A stretch of DNA of 64,000 bases, taken from NCBI GenBank assembly GCA_002395235.1, contig DGWK01000032.1, positions 156,863 to 220,862 on the forward strand, given 5' to 3'. The notes under the pieces were generated by a model. It was not told where the DNA came from. It searched no databases and was given only the letters and a program-made list of their open reading frames with translations. Within the stretch, counting starts at the first letter, position 1, and each line of letters begins with the position of its first letter. Below are positions 26,239-35,428 of the stretch, one piece after another. Both the position numbers and the translations under genes were made by a program. Source of the DNA: Lachnospiraceae bacterium UBA4260. GTDB taxonomy: Bacteria; Bacillota; Clostridia; Lachnospirales; Lachnospiraceae.

Positions 26239-27287
26239 TACAGTTCCACCTCCTTCGAGTTAGAGATACGCACCTGGACGAGGGATACGCATGCCAGGAT
26301 GATGAAGAAAAGCACTGCCTTGGCCTGACCGAGGGAGTAGTTGTTCTTGGATACTGCCGTGTTGTAGATGTTCAGGGCGAGCATCTGGGTACCGTTGGTC
26401 AGGTATGCGCCCATGAAGTTCGGGACAGATCCGGTACCGCCAGTCAGTGCCAGGTTGACATCGAACTGCTTGAACGCGCTTGTCAGAGTCAGGAATGTGC
26501 AGATCGTGATCGTGGAAGCGATCATCGGGATCTTGATCTGGAACAGTGTCTGTTTGGCGTCCGCGCCGTCGATGGAAGCCGCTTCCAGGACATCCTTCGG
26601 GACCTGGGTAAGTCCGGTGATGTAGATCAGCATGATATAACCGGCGTACTGCCAGACATAGACGATGACGATGGCGAGCATCGCGGTCTTGGTCTGGACC
26701 AGCCAGGAGATCTTCGTGATATTGATCAGAACGTTGTTAAATACGAACTGCCAGATGTAACCCAGGACGATACCGCCGATCAGGTTGGGCAGGAAGTAAG
26801 CCGCTCTGAAGAATCCGTCGCCCTTAAGTCCGGACGTGCACAGCAACGCCAGAAGGAAAGCGACGAGGTTTACAAGGACCATGTTGATGACAACGAATAC
26901 GAAGGTCATCAGTACGGACCAGATGAAAGCGGGGTCCTTGAACATGGCCGCGTAGTTCGCGAGTCCTACGAACTTCGTGAACTGGATGCCCGTCCAGTCC
27001 GTCATGGAATAGAAGATACCGAGGACCAGCGGGATGATGACTGTGACAACAAAAGCGAAGAGAAGCGGGAACAGGAAGATGACGTAGACGATCTTTCTGT
27101 GGTGCTTCAAAGTCGGGAACAGGTATACGCCGAGCACAAAAGCCAGCACGCCGATCACCAGCAGCGGGCCTCTGAAGGATGCCTTATTTCCCATGAAATC
27201 GAGTGCAAGTGCGGCAATCGTCATGATTGCGCCGGCAGCCATAAGGATCACTGAAAGACCTTTGGAGCCTGCGGTGTTCGTTTTCAT
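26238..27287 (-). CDS. Carbohydrate ABC transporter permease, MalF type
   Basis: 349 residues. Three N-terminal helices (about 10-85) precede the ABC permease core; the EAA loop is PKDVLEAASIDGADAKQTLF. It pairs with the MalG-type gene downstream and the solute-binding lipoprotein upstream. The length with an extra N-terminal pair of helices is typical for clostridial MalF-like proteins. Confidence 0.95.
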   Translation of the reverse strand: MKTNTAGSKGLSVILMAAGAIMTIAALALDFMGNKASFRGPLLVIGVLAFVLGVYLFPTLKHHRKIVYVIFLFPLLFAFVVTVIIPLVLGIFYSMTDWTGIQFTKFVGLANYAAMFKDPAFIWSVLMTFVFVVINMVLVNLVAFLLALLCTSGLKGDGFFRAAYFLPNLIGGIVLGYIWQFVFNNVLINITKISWLVQTKTAMLAIVIVYVWQYAGYIMLIYITGLTQVPKDVLEAASIDGADAKQTLFQIKIPMIASTITICTFLTLTSAFKQFDVNLALTGGTGSVPNFMGAYLTNGTQMLALNIYNTAVSKNNYSLGQAKAVLFFIILACVSLVQVRISNSKEVEL

Positions 27288-27316
27288 AAAATGATTCCCC
27301 CTGTAAATAGCAATTT

Positions 27317-27341
27317 AGGGGCGGCGACAGGCGCCGCCCCT
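27317..27341 (-). repeat. Intercistronic hairpin between binding protein and permeases
   Basis: AGGGGCGGCG/CGCCGCCCCT with a short loop and no U tract. Hairpins at this place often protect the abundant binding-protein mRNA and lower permease expression (as in malE-malF); that role is inferred. Confidence 0.65.
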
Positions 27342-27399
27342 GCTTGTTCAACGTTTCCTGCCTTGCAGATCTGTTCGTCTGCGGGGTCAGATCATGAAA

Positions 27400-28743
27400 T
27401 TACTGTGCGTAGTAAGCAGCGATCTGCTGGGAAACGACCTGTGTGAAGGTAGCTGCATCCGGGATGTTGCCCAGAGCGTAGTCAAGATAGAGCTGGCCGA
27501 GGACGTTCTGGTCCAGGGAAGCCTTGTTCTTGAGCCAGTGCCAGGAAGAGGTCTTGCCTGCTGCCGTGAAGTCTGTGATGGTCTGTGCGAAAGGATCGTT
27601 AGCAACATACTTGCAGCTCTTGAAGGGGCTGATGAAACCGGCGTCTTCTACAAGGAACTTCTGGCCGGCGTCGCCTGCGAGCCATGTAAGGAAGTCCTTA
27701 GCTTTCTGAGTGTTGTCGTTCTCGAATACTGCCCACCAGGAAGGGGAGTTGGTCAGGATGGTGTCGATGCCTTCGTCGAATGCGTAAGGGATCATACCGA
27801 CCTTGAAGTTGCCTGCTGCCGCATACTGCTCAGCGTCATCGCTGGTCATTGTAGCGCCGATCCAGGAACCCTGGGTAACGAACGCATACTTGCCGGAAGC
27901 GAAACCGAGGATCTGCTGGTCATAGGTTCCGGAAGTAAGAAGAGCGGGATCGGAATACTGGTTGAACAGTGCGATCATCTCAGCATATTTCTGGAAACGT
28001 GCCTCATCGATCTTGCCTTCAGCGAGCAGATCGCTGTATGTGGTGTCGTCTCTTGCGAGACCTGCATCAAGGTAGTTAGCAAAGCTGTGGGAGCCGGTGG
28101 ACCAGTACAGATCCTTCGCCTCGCAGCACCAGCCGATAACTGCTGTGAGTCCGAGCTCATCCTTCTTGGCATCAAGAGTCTCGAAAGCTGCCTTCATGCT
28201 CTCGGGGCCTGTGATGGAAGCGGGATCGATGCCGGCTTTCTCGAGGATATCAGCATTGTAAGCAAGGCCGATGGCTTCTGTTGTGTAAGGGAAGCCGATG
28301 ATCTTGCCGTCTGCATCCTTATAGCCTGCATCTGTGTCAGCTGCCCAGGGCTCATTACTCAGGTCAGCAAGCTTGCCGGTCCAGTTGCCGAAGTCCGCGT
28401 CGGAACCGCAAACAAAGATGTCGGGCATGTTGTCAGCCTGGAAATAGCCCTTGAGGGTATCCTGAATGTTGACGCCGCCGCCCATGGACTCGATCGCCAC
28501 GGTAACGCCGGTCTCGGCCTTGTAAGCCTCAGCTGCTGCCTTCAGAGCAGCATCAACTTCGATCTTGCCGTTGACAAGACGGATGTCGCCTTCGCCGGAA
28601 GCTGCGGGAGCTGCTGCTTCCTCAGTCTTCGCCGCGTCATCGGCTGCTGCATCGCTGCTGCCGGATGCGCTGCCGCCGCCGCATGCCACGAGACCCATTG
28701 CCATTGCGGCAACAAGTGCCAATGCTAAGAGTTTCTTTTTCAT
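27400..28743 (-). CDS. Sugar-binding lipoprotein of ABC transporter
   Basis: 447 residues. Signal peptide with lipobox VACG (residues 18-21), then a Ser/Gly/Ala linker to about 50 and a family 1 solute-binding fold (MalE-like): YKAETGVTVAIESMGGGVN, IGFPYTTEAIGLAYNADILEKAG, and the C-terminal DFLTWLAGDAGQKFLVEDAG. It would deliver an alpha-glucoside or other oligosaccharide to the MalFG-type permeases. Strong RBS AAGGAGG. Codon use is more biased to a few codons than neighbours, as expected for high expression. Confidence 0.95.
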   Translation of the reverse strand: MKKKLLALALVAAMAMGLVACGGGSASGSSDAAADDAAKTEEAAAPAASGEGDIRLVNGKIEVDAALKAAAEAYKAETGVTVAIESMGGGVNIQDTLKGYFQADNMPDIFVCGSDADFGNWTGKLADLSNEPWAADTDAGYKDADGKIIGFPYTTEAIGLAYNADILEKAGIDPASITGPESMKAAFETLDAKKDELGLTAVIGWCCEAKDLYWSTGSHSFANYLDAGLARDDTTYSDLLAEGKIDEARFQKYAEMIALFNQYSDPALLTSGTYDQQILGFASGKYAFVTQGSWIGATMTSDDAEQYAAAGNFKVGMIPYAFDEGIDTILTNSPSWWAVFENDNTQKAKDFLTWLAGDAGQKFLVEDAGFISPFKSCKYVANDPFAQTITDFTAAGKTSSWHWLKNKASLDQNVLGQLYLDYALGNIPDAATFTQVVSQQIAAYYAQ

Positions 28744-28800
28744 AGTTTCCTCCTTGTAAGATAAACCATTGTTTCCTGCGCTTTGATCTGACTTAGATAC

Positions 28801-28812
28801 TTTAGCGCATAA
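28801..28812. promoter_or_regulatory. Possible LacI-type operator
   Basis: TTTAGCGCATAA is a weak palindrome around GCGC, just downstream of the binding-protein promoter. LacI-family operators have a central CG. The assignment is a guess from position and symmetry. Confidence 0.3.
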
Positions 28813-28824
28813 GTTTACACTAGA

Positions 28825-28852
28825 ATTGTATCATTTCCGCCGTATTTGACAA
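28825..28852 (-). promoter_or_regulatory. Promoter of the sugar transport operon
   Basis: TTGTCA (28847-28852) and TACAAT (28825-28830) with a 16-bp spacer on the minus strand, about 80 bp before the binding-protein start. Confidence 0.7.
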
Positions 28853-28989
28853 GTATTTTTTGGGGCACATGGCAAAAAAAAGAATAAATTAACCTATTTT
28901 CGTCATTTTTCACAATGCATTTTGTAATTCTCGTGCAGCAGCCGGACGCAGACCGATTCACTAGAACGTTTAAGCAGGGTACATCTGCG

Positions 28990-29022
28990 AAAAAAGACTG
29001 CCGCCCGTCGGCGGCAGTCTTT
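28990..29022 (-). terminator. Terminator of the LacI regulator gene
   Basis: AAGACTGCCGCC/GGCGGCAGTCTT with TTTTTTC on the minus strand; it begins 3 bp past the lacI-type stop. Confidence 0.88.
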
Positions 29023-29025
29023 CCC

Positions 29026-30051
29026 TTATTCGATCTTTCGCACACTGTCCCTGATCACAAGGCGGGTCTCAAGCCGGATCTTCTTTGTAGCCGGTGCTTT
29101 GCCCGTAATCATACCGATCAGCGTCTGCACCGCGACGCGCCCTTTCCGGTCCGCGTCCTGGTGGACCGTCGTGAGCCGGGGCGTGCAGACTCTGGAGAAG
29201 AGATTATCGTCAAATCCGATGATGGAAATATCCTCCGGGACGCGCAGCCCCCTCTCCTTGAGCGCCGACATCATGATCGCAGCGTAAATGTCCGAACAGC
29301 AAAAAAGCGCCGTGTAATCTCTCGCTCTCCTGCAGAGCTTCTCAATATTTCTGCCATGGGCTTCCTCCGCCGGTTCTAATAAGAAGAAATCCCTGTCGCT
29401 GTACTCGATCCCCGCCTCCGCCAGCGCTTTCCGGTATCCCCAGAACCTGGCCCTGTCGACGCCGACGCGGTTGTCGGTGACAAATCCGATCTTCCTGTGC
29501 CCGTTGTCTATGAGATAGTTCACCGCCTCGCAGGTGCTCTTCTCATCGTCCAGCCCTACGTTGACGAAATCGTCTTTTTTCTCCGAGCTGTATGTGTCGA
29601 TGCAGACCATGGGTTTGTGATATTTTGCCGCGACACGGTTTCCGTCGTCGTCCATCATGCAGAAAAGGATCAGGCCGTCCACATTCCAGATGGATATGCG
29701 CTGGATGATCTCCGCGATGTCGTCGGAGATATAGAGCATCATGTAGTATCCCGCTTCGCGGACGGCGCTCTCGATTCCTCCGATCATTTCCGAGACGAAA
29801 GGGTCGTTCAGAATATTGCTGCTGTGCCACAGGCGGAAGTCCAGCGACTTGAGGACCACGCCGATGATCTTGGACTGCCCCTGCGCCAGGTTGCGCGCGT
29901 TGATATTGGGCACATATTCCACTTCCTCGAGAAATTTCTGTACCCGCTCGATTGTCTCCGCAGATACTTCTCTCGTCTTTCCATGGATGACGTTTGACAC
30001 GGTGGTGGTACTCATTCCCAGTCTCGCCGCGATCTCTTTAATTGTTATCAT
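29026..30051 (-). CDS. LacI family transcriptional regulator
   Basis: 341 residues. N-terminal HTH: ITIKEIAARLGMSTTTVSNV and hinge YVPNINARNLAQGQS; then a periplasmic-binding-protein-like effector domain with RKIGFVTDNR, ALFCCSDIYAA and SIIGFDDNLFSRVCTP. It lies 11 bp after the GH3 gene, in the same transcript, and upstream of the sugar transport operon, which it most likely controls. The start MITIKEIA has GAGAGGGG upstream. Confidence 0.94.
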   Translation of the reverse strand: MITIKEIAARLGMSTTTVSNVIHGKTREVSAETIERVQKFLEEVEYVPNINARNLAQGQSKIIGVVLKSLDFRLWHSSNILNDPFVSEMIGGIESAVREAGYYMMLYISDDIAEIIQRISIWNVDGLILFCMMDDDGNRVAAKYHKPMVCIDTYSSEKKDDFVNVGLDDEKSTCEAVNYLIDNGHRKIGFVTDNRVGVDRARFWGYRKALAEAGIEYSDRDFFLLEPAEEAHGRNIEKLCRRARDYTALFCCSDIYAAIMMSALKERGLRVPEDISIIGFDDNLFSRVCTPRLTTVHQDADRKGRVAVQTLIGMITGKAPATKKIRLETRLVIRDSVRKIE

Positions 30052-30062
30052 CTCGACCCCTC

Positions 30063-32993
30063 TCAATTGCGGTTTATTTTTCTCTTCTCCAGGGCGATCT
30101 TTGCCTTCACCTGGTCCGCCTTTCTCCACTGCACAAAAGCAAACCAGAGAGCAAGGAGGCTTATAACGACCAAAAAAGCGGCCAGACCCGTTCGGATCAG
30201 CTTCCAGACAGGCGACTTGTATTCCAGCGTCGTCTTTTTTCCGATGCCGTTCATCGCGCCACTTCGGGAGACTGACTGCAGGATACGCCCTGCCGCCGTC
30301 CTGAAGCGCGTGCGCACGCCGTAAGTCAGCTGTCCGCCGCGCAGCTTATAGCAGTTATTGGAGGCGTTCTGCCACAGGTCCGTCCCGGCCTCCAGCCCCT
30401 CCAGAATATCCGCGTAGGAATCCGTCTTTTCCGTGATCGTATCCGTCATCACGATCCCGTCAAATCCCCACTCGGACCGCAGTACGCCTGTCAGAAGACC
30501 GCTGTGCCCGCCGCACCACCTGGGTCCGACTCTGTTCATGCCGGCCATGACGGCTTTCATCCCGGATCCTCCTTCTCTCAAGGCGATCTCAAAAGGCCGC
30601 AGGTACAGTTCACGGATCGCCTGTTCGTTTGCCATGACAACGACGCCCGTATAGTTCGTCTCCTGGTCTGCCAGGACCAGTCTTCCCAGAACGGGAATGA
30701 CGCCCTTTCCGCTAAGGCCCCGGCACAGAGCCGCCGCCATTTTACCTGTCAGGCAGCTGTCTTCCGAGAAGCTGTCGGCGTTCGCGCCGCCCATGGTCGT
30801 TCGGTGCAGATTCAGCGAAGGGATCTTCCAGAAGGAGATGCCCGCGTGCAGCGCCTCTTCGCCGACCAGCTGTCCCATCTGCGTGAGCAGGTCCGTGTTC
30901 CAGGTCGCCGAAAGAACTGTCGCCGAAGGGTAGACAAAGCCCTTTGTCTTACTGTATCCGGTCCTGATGCCGGCTCCGTCTCCGCTGATCAGCGCCTGCG
31001 GTGAGATGCAGGAGATCACTTCATTGATCACTCCGCCGCCTTTTCGCACGAGGGAATAAGTCTCTCTCCAGGTCAGCTGGTCCAGGACCGCGTTCCACCT
31101 GTAATCGTCAAACTCCGTCTCCCGCAGCTGTGCGAGACCCGCGTTTTTTTCGCCGTGCGAAGTGTTGTAGACCGGCGAGGACGCGCCCCCATCGTCCTTG
31201 CTGCTCACCTTGAGCAGCTCCTGGAAAGAAGAAGGCGCCGAATAGCTCCCGCCGTTCCAGGCCGCGGGCCATGTGCTCCCCCACAGGCTCCTTGTGAGCC
31301 CCTGATAGTCCGATTCATAGGCCGCGGGGTCCGCTTCCTTGAACCGGCGGCCGATCTCCCCACCGGTCTGCGCCGACTGCGCATAGGTCTTATAGTCCCT
31401 GACCAGCTCCGCTTTCTCCACAAGGCCGCCGTCCCCCGTGCCCGTAAAAGCGGGAGAGCCGCCCTTGCTCTTGTACATGAGGATGTTGTTGACCGCCGCG
31501 TGCGCATTCTGCGCGGCCGTGACCAGATAAGTGCCGCCGTCGATGATATAGGTACCTTTGCCGCCCGCGTCGAAGGACTTGAAGGACTCCTCGGGGATCA
31601 CTATTTTGACCTTGGCGGACTCTCCCGGCTCGATCTCCGCCGTCTTGGCAAAGCCGACAAGCTCCACGGCAGGGACTTCCAGGCCGTTCTTGGAGGCGTA
31701 CTGCGAATAAGGTTTCTGGATGTAGAACTGCACGACCTCCCTGCCGGCGCGCTCGCCGGTATTGTGAACCTCGGCCGTGACCTCATAGCCTTTCTTTCCC
31801 AGTTCCATCTTCATATTCTGCAGCGCAAACTCCGTGTAGGAGAGGCCGTATCCGAAAGGAAAAGCCACTTCCTCGCCGTAACTGAAGGGCGCTCCCGAGG
31901 ATGTGCCCAGCACCGCGTCCTCGTAACGCGTCTCGTAATAGCGGTAACCGACATAGATCCCCTCTGTGTAGACCAGGTACCTGTCACCGAACTCTTCCGT
32001 GCTGTTTTTGATCGTATAATCGCCCAGATTTGCCGCCGCCGGCGCGCGCAGGCTGTTGTAAACGAAGGTATCCGGGAGCCGTCCGGAAGGGTTCACGGAG
32101 CCGCTCAGTACTTCCGCGACCGCCTGCATGCCGCCGTGTCCCAGCGCCCCGGTCCACAGGCAGGCGTCGACCCCGAACTCGTCCAGAAATCCCATTTCCA
32201 TGGGATTCTCGGTATTCAGCACTACAATGACCTTGTCGAAGCGCTCCGAGACATACGACAGAAGTTCCCGCTCGTCCTGCGTCAGCTGCAGCGCCGCCGC
32301 TCCGGTGACCTGCGCCTCTTCGCCCTCTTCGGCCTGCGAATAGGCCGGCTCATACAGGTCCTGTCCGCCGCTGCTGCGCCCGATCACGACCAGCGCCGCC
32401 TCGGCGTATTCCTCCATGCTCTTCTCCACGCTGGAGGAAAAATTATTTCTTCCTCCCCTGTCGATGAAATTCCAGAGCTTGTCATTGACCCGGATCTTCT
32501 CCTGCTCCAAAGCTTCTTTTAAAGAAAGGGAGCCTTCCGCCGCGTCCGCGCGGCTGTAGATCGGATCCACCGCGTTTTTGCCGAAAATGCTGACCGACGC
32601 CCCTTTGCTCAGGGGCAGCGCGCCGTCCTCGTTGCGCAGCAAAACGATCCCCTCCCGCTGGATCCGAAGGCCCAGTTCGGCGCTTTCCTGCGCCAGCTCC
32701 TCCGGATCGCTGTACTCCGTTTCAAAATATTGCGGGCCCTCTTCTCCGGCCTGCACATAATTCTTCTGTCCGAGGGCAAGGCGGATCTCCTGCTCCCGGT
32801 CGGATGTCACCTTGCCGCCGAGGATCGAGGCTGCGAGCAGCACTACTGCGAGCAGCAGCGCTTTTACACTGTTTGCCCTCATTTTTTTCTGCCTGCTCTG
32901 CATTCGGCGCAGCTTTTTCTCCGAAACAGGGGCACCTTCTCCCCCGCTCTTTCTCCTGCCGCCCATAGGTTTTTCCGTTCCCGCTTTATTCAT
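30063..32993 (-). CDS. Membrane-anchored, domain-swapped GH3-family protein
   Basis: 976 residues with a helix at about 44-60 and another at about 932-955. Domain order is reversed from classical GH3: the C-domain comes first (about 110-330, LRNEDGALPLSKGASVSIFG), then an Fn3-like domain (about 380-480), then the barrel (about 640-920). The expected nucleophile is D851 in GFDGIVMTDT (SDW in most relatives). The usual KHF substrate-binding segment is replaced by LGRLVLADQETN, while ISGDGAGIR keeps the first-domain Asp. It is probably a surface glucosidase of changed specificity, or inactive. It is co-transcribed with the LacI gene. Confidence 0.85.
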   Translation of the reverse strand: MNKAGTEKPMGGRRKSGGEGAPVSEKKLRRMQSRQKKMRANSVKALLLAVVLLAASILGGKVTSDREQEIRLALGQKNYVQAGEEGPQYFETEYSDPEELAQESAELGLRIQREGIVLLRNEDGALPLSKGASVSIFGKNAVDPIYSRADAAEGSLSLKEALEQEKIRVNDKLWNFIDRGGRNNFSSSVEKSMEEYAEAALVVIGRSSGGQDLYEPAYSQAEEGEEAQVTGAAALQLTQDERELLSYVSERFDKVIVVLNTENPMEMGFLDEFGVDACLWTGALGHGGMQAVAEVLSGSVNPSGRLPDTFVYNSLRAPAAANLGDYTIKNSTEEFGDRYLVYTEGIYVGYRYYETRYEDAVLGTSSGAPFSYGEEVAFPFGYGLSYTEFALQNMKMELGKKGYEVTAEVHNTGERAGREVVQFYIQKPYSQYASKNGLEVPAVELVGFAKTAEIEPGESAKVKIVIPEESFKSFDAGGKGTYIIDGGTYLVTAAQNAHAAVNNILMYKSKGGSPAFTGTGDGGLVEKAELVRDYKTYAQSAQTGGEIGRRFKEADPAAYESDYQGLTRSLWGSTWPAAWNGGSYSAPSSFQELLKVSSKDDGGASSPVYNTSHGEKNAGLAQLRETEFDDYRWNAVLDQLTWRETYSLVRKGGGVINEVISCISPQALISGDGAGIRTGYSKTKGFVYPSATVLSATWNTDLLTQMGQLVGEEALHAGISFWKIPSLNLHRTTMGGANADSFSEDSCLTGKMAAALCRGLSGKGVIPVLGRLVLADQETNYTGVVVMANEQAIRELYLRPFEIALREGGSGMKAVMAGMNRVGPRWCGGHSGLLTGVLRSEWGFDGIVMTDTITEKTDSYADILEGLEAGTDLWQNASNNCYKLRGGQLTYGVRTRFRTAAGRILQSVSRSGAMNGIGKKTTLEYKSPVWKLIRTGLAAFLVVISLLALWFAFVQWRKADQVKAKIALEKRKINRN

Positions 32994-33123
32994 AGAGTGT
33001 ACGATCCGCTCCTTTATTCTTATATGTTCTTTATTGTTCGAATCTGTAATCTATTGTAATACGAAAATACTCATTTTTCTCCATAAATATCTCAGTTACA
33101 ATGAGGCGCCGCCCTGTGCGCCA

Positions 33124-33132
33124 TGTTATAAT
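33124..33132 (+). promoter_or_regulatory. Extended -10 promoter upstream of the PhoP-type gene
   Basis: TGTTATAAT, about 185 bp before the response-regulator start. The 324-bp gap 32994-33317 has no credible gene. Confidence 0.45.
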
Positions 33133-33151
33133 AGTAAAAGTGACTGCTCGC

Positions 33152-33167
33152 TTTACACCGTTTTTAC
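33152..33167 (+). promoter_or_regulatory. Candidate Pho box
   Basis: Two TTTACA repeats (33152-33157 and 33162-33167), with a further CTTACA at 33186. B. subtilis PhoP binds TT(A/C/T)ACA-type repeats spaced about 11 bp; here the spacing is 10. It lies before a PhoPR-type operon, which suggests autoregulation. Confidence 0.35.
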
Positions 33168-33317
33168 AATGCCGGGATGGAAGCGCTTACATGAATCTGC
33201 GAAAATGGTTTCGTCGATTGTCGTGCGTACGGAAAAACTGCTGTATTACCGTCAGCGGACATCAGTCGCCCGCAGTGCATGACTTGAACGGTTTGCGCTT
33301 TTTATTTGGAGGAAAGA

Positions 33318-33986
33318 ATGGTTTATTGTGTGGAAGATGACCACAGCATACGGGATCTCATGATCTATACGCTGACGATCGCCGGCTTTGAGGCCCTGGG
33401 CTTTGCCGACAGTGGGCAGTTCTGGGAGGCTATGCAGACCTCCGGAAAGCCGGAACTGATCCTGCTCGACATCATGCTCCCCGGTGAAGACGGCATCTCC
33501 ATTCTCCGGAAACTGCGGTCTGCCTCTGCGACAGCGGAGATCCCTGTCATCATGGCCACCGCCAAAGGCAGCGAATACGACAGGGTCATCGGCCTCGATC
33601 TGGGCGCCGATGACTATCTCTGTAAGCCCTTCGGCATGATGGAAATGGTCTCAAGGATCCGGGCAGTCCTGCGGCGCACTTCCGCAAGTAAGCACAGGGA
33701 GATCCTTTCCTACGGTGCGATTACCATGGACCAGGCGAGACACGTCGTCATGGTGGACGGGCGGGAGATCTACCTCACGCTCAAGGAATACGAGCTGCTC
33801 AGGCTCTTTCTGGAACACATCGGCATGGTCTTTACCCGCGACCAGCTCCTGAGCTCCGTCTGGAACCAGGACTATTCCGGCGAGACCAGAACCGTTGATG
33901 TCCACATCGGCACGCTCCGCACCAAGCTTGGCGAGAGCGGCGAGGCGATCCATACCATACGCGGTGTGGGCTATCGACTGGGATAA
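33318..33986 (+). CDS. phoP: OmpR/PhoB-type response regulator
   Basis: 222 residues. Receiver: VEDDHS, phospho-acceptor D51 (LILLDIMLPG), conserved Thr/Ala near MATAKG and Lys in YLCKPFG. The C-terminal winged helix has TLKEYELLRLFLEHIG and RTVDVHIGTLRTKLGE, ending GVGYRLG. ATG with GGAGG 7 nt upstream. The phoP name rests on the sensor and Na+/phosphate cotransporter downstream. Confidence 0.9.
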   Translation: MVYCVEDDHSIRDLMIYTLTIAGFEALGFADSGQFWEAMQTSGKPELILLDIMLPGEDGISILRKLRSASATAEIPVIMATAKGSEYDRVIGLDLGADDYLCKPFGMMEMVSRIRAVLRRTSASKHREILSYGAITMDQARHVVMVDGREIYLTLKEYELLRLFLEHIGMVFTRDQLLSSVWNQDYSGETRTVDVHIGTLRTKLGESGEAIHTIRGVGYRLG

Positions 33987-33998
33987 CACAGGACAACT

Positions 33999-35357
33999 AT
34001 GCGTACCAAAATATTCCGTTCCATTTGGCTTGTGCTTGTCTCCGCTCTGCTCATCTCCTACGCCTTGATCGTAGGGCTTTTGTACAATCACTTTACGGAT
34101 GAGCAGCTGGCGCAGCTGCGCAATGAGACCAAACTCGTCTCACAGGCGGTCGTACTTAACGGCCTGGACTTTTTTGACAAGCTCGGAACCACGGACTTCC
34201 GCATCACCTGGATCACTGCGGACGGAAAAGTTCTCTATGACAACGAAGCGGACGAGCAGGCCATGGAAAATCACCTGGAGAGGGAGGAGATCCGCGATGC
34301 GCTGCAAAACGGATACGGCGAGAGCCGACGCTACTCCTCCACACTGTTAGAGCAGCAGCTTTATACCGCGCAGAAACTCCCGGACGGGACGATCCTGCGC
34401 CTTTCTATCACACAGACGACGATCTGGGACCTCTTCCTGCGTTTCCTTCTGCCTCTGGGCGCTATTTTGGTGATCGAAGTCATTTTGTCTTTTGTGCTGG
34501 CTTCCAGCCTCTCGCGGCGCATCGTCGAGCCGCTCAATGAGCTGAACCTGGATTCACCGCTGGAGAACGCGGACCACGAAGCCTATACCGAGATTCTGCC
34601 GCTGCTGCGGCGCCTCGACGACCAGCACAAGCAGCTGGCCAAAGACCGCGAGGAACTGGAGAAGACCTCGCTGATCCGCCAGGAATTCACCGCCAACGCG
34701 TCCCACGAACTCAAGACGCCCCTGCACGTCATCTCAGGCTACGCAGAGCTTCTTGAGAGCGGTATGGTCCCCACCGAGGAGTCCCGCAGACTCTTCGCGG
34801 GCAAGATACGGACCGAGTCGCAGCGAATGTCGAAGCTTGTGGAGGACATCATCGACCTGTCCCAGCTCGACGGAGGCGGCGTCGGCATGACCAGAGAGAG
34901 TACCGATCTGTACCGCATCGCGGTCAATGCGGTGGAGAGCCTCGAGTCGACCGCGGCGGACGCGGGCGTCACGCTCGGTGTGAGCGGCGAAAGCGCCGTC
35001 ATATACGGCGTCCCCCAGGTTCTCTACAGTATCATTTACAATTTGTGCAGCAACGCGATCCACTACAGCGACCGGGGAGACAGCGCACTGGTGACAGTCC
35101 GCGATTTTCCCGACCACGCGCTTCTCACCGTCTCCGACAACGGAATCGGCATTCCCGAGGAGGATCTCGACCGGATCTTCGAGCGCTTCTACCGGGTTGA
35201 CAAGAGCCATTCCAAAGAGGTGGGCGGCACAGGCCTTGGCCTGTCGATCGTCAAACACGCGGCTAAGGTCCATGACGCGGAGATCAGCGTGAAGAGCAAG
35301 CTGGGAAAAGGTTCCGTGTTCACCGTAAAATTTCCGAAAAAACAGCAAACAGCGTAG
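33999..35357 (+). CDS. phoR: Sensor histidine kinase, PhoR-like
   Basis: 452 residues. Two membrane helices (about 8-29 and 148-170) enclose a short extracellular domain. Then comes a linker or reduced HAMP-like segment, the H-box FTANASHELKTPLHVISGY (H236), an N-box (YNLCSNAIHYS), G1 (VSDNGIGIPEEDLDRIF) and G2 (GGTGLGLSIVKH). It starts 12 bp after the response regulator. PhoR from context; a PAS domain seen in classical PhoR is not evident. Confidence 0.9.
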   Translation: MRTKIFRSIWLVLVSALLISYALIVGLLYNHFTDEQLAQLRNETKLVSQAVVLNGLDFFDKLGTTDFRITWITADGKVLYDNEADEQAMENHLEREEIRDALQNGYGESRRYSSTLLEQQLYTAQKLPDGTILRLSITQTTIWDLFLRFLLPLGAILVIEVILSFVLASSLSRRIVEPLNELNLDSPLENADHEAYTEILPLLRRLDDQHKQLAKDREELEKTSLIRQEFTANASHELKTPLHVISGYAELLESGMVPTEESRRLFAGKIRTESQRMSKLVEDIIDLSQLDGGGVGMTRESTDLYRIAVNAVESLESTAADAGVTLGVSGESAVIYGVPQVLYSIIYNLCSNAIHYSDRGDSALVTVRDFPDHALLTVSDNGIGIPEEDLDRIFERFYRVDKSHSKEVGGTGLGLSIVKHAAKVHDAEISVKSKLGKGSVFTVKFPKKQQTA

Positions 35358-35428
35358 ATCATGCCGCAAAGGTTTGCTTTATATAGATTACAATACTTTT
35401 ATTATCAACCGACGAAAGGAGTTTCTCC

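Noticed and set aside
33101..33340. 79-residue ORF before phoP
   Set aside because: Runs through promoter sequence and into phoP in another frame; no RBS.
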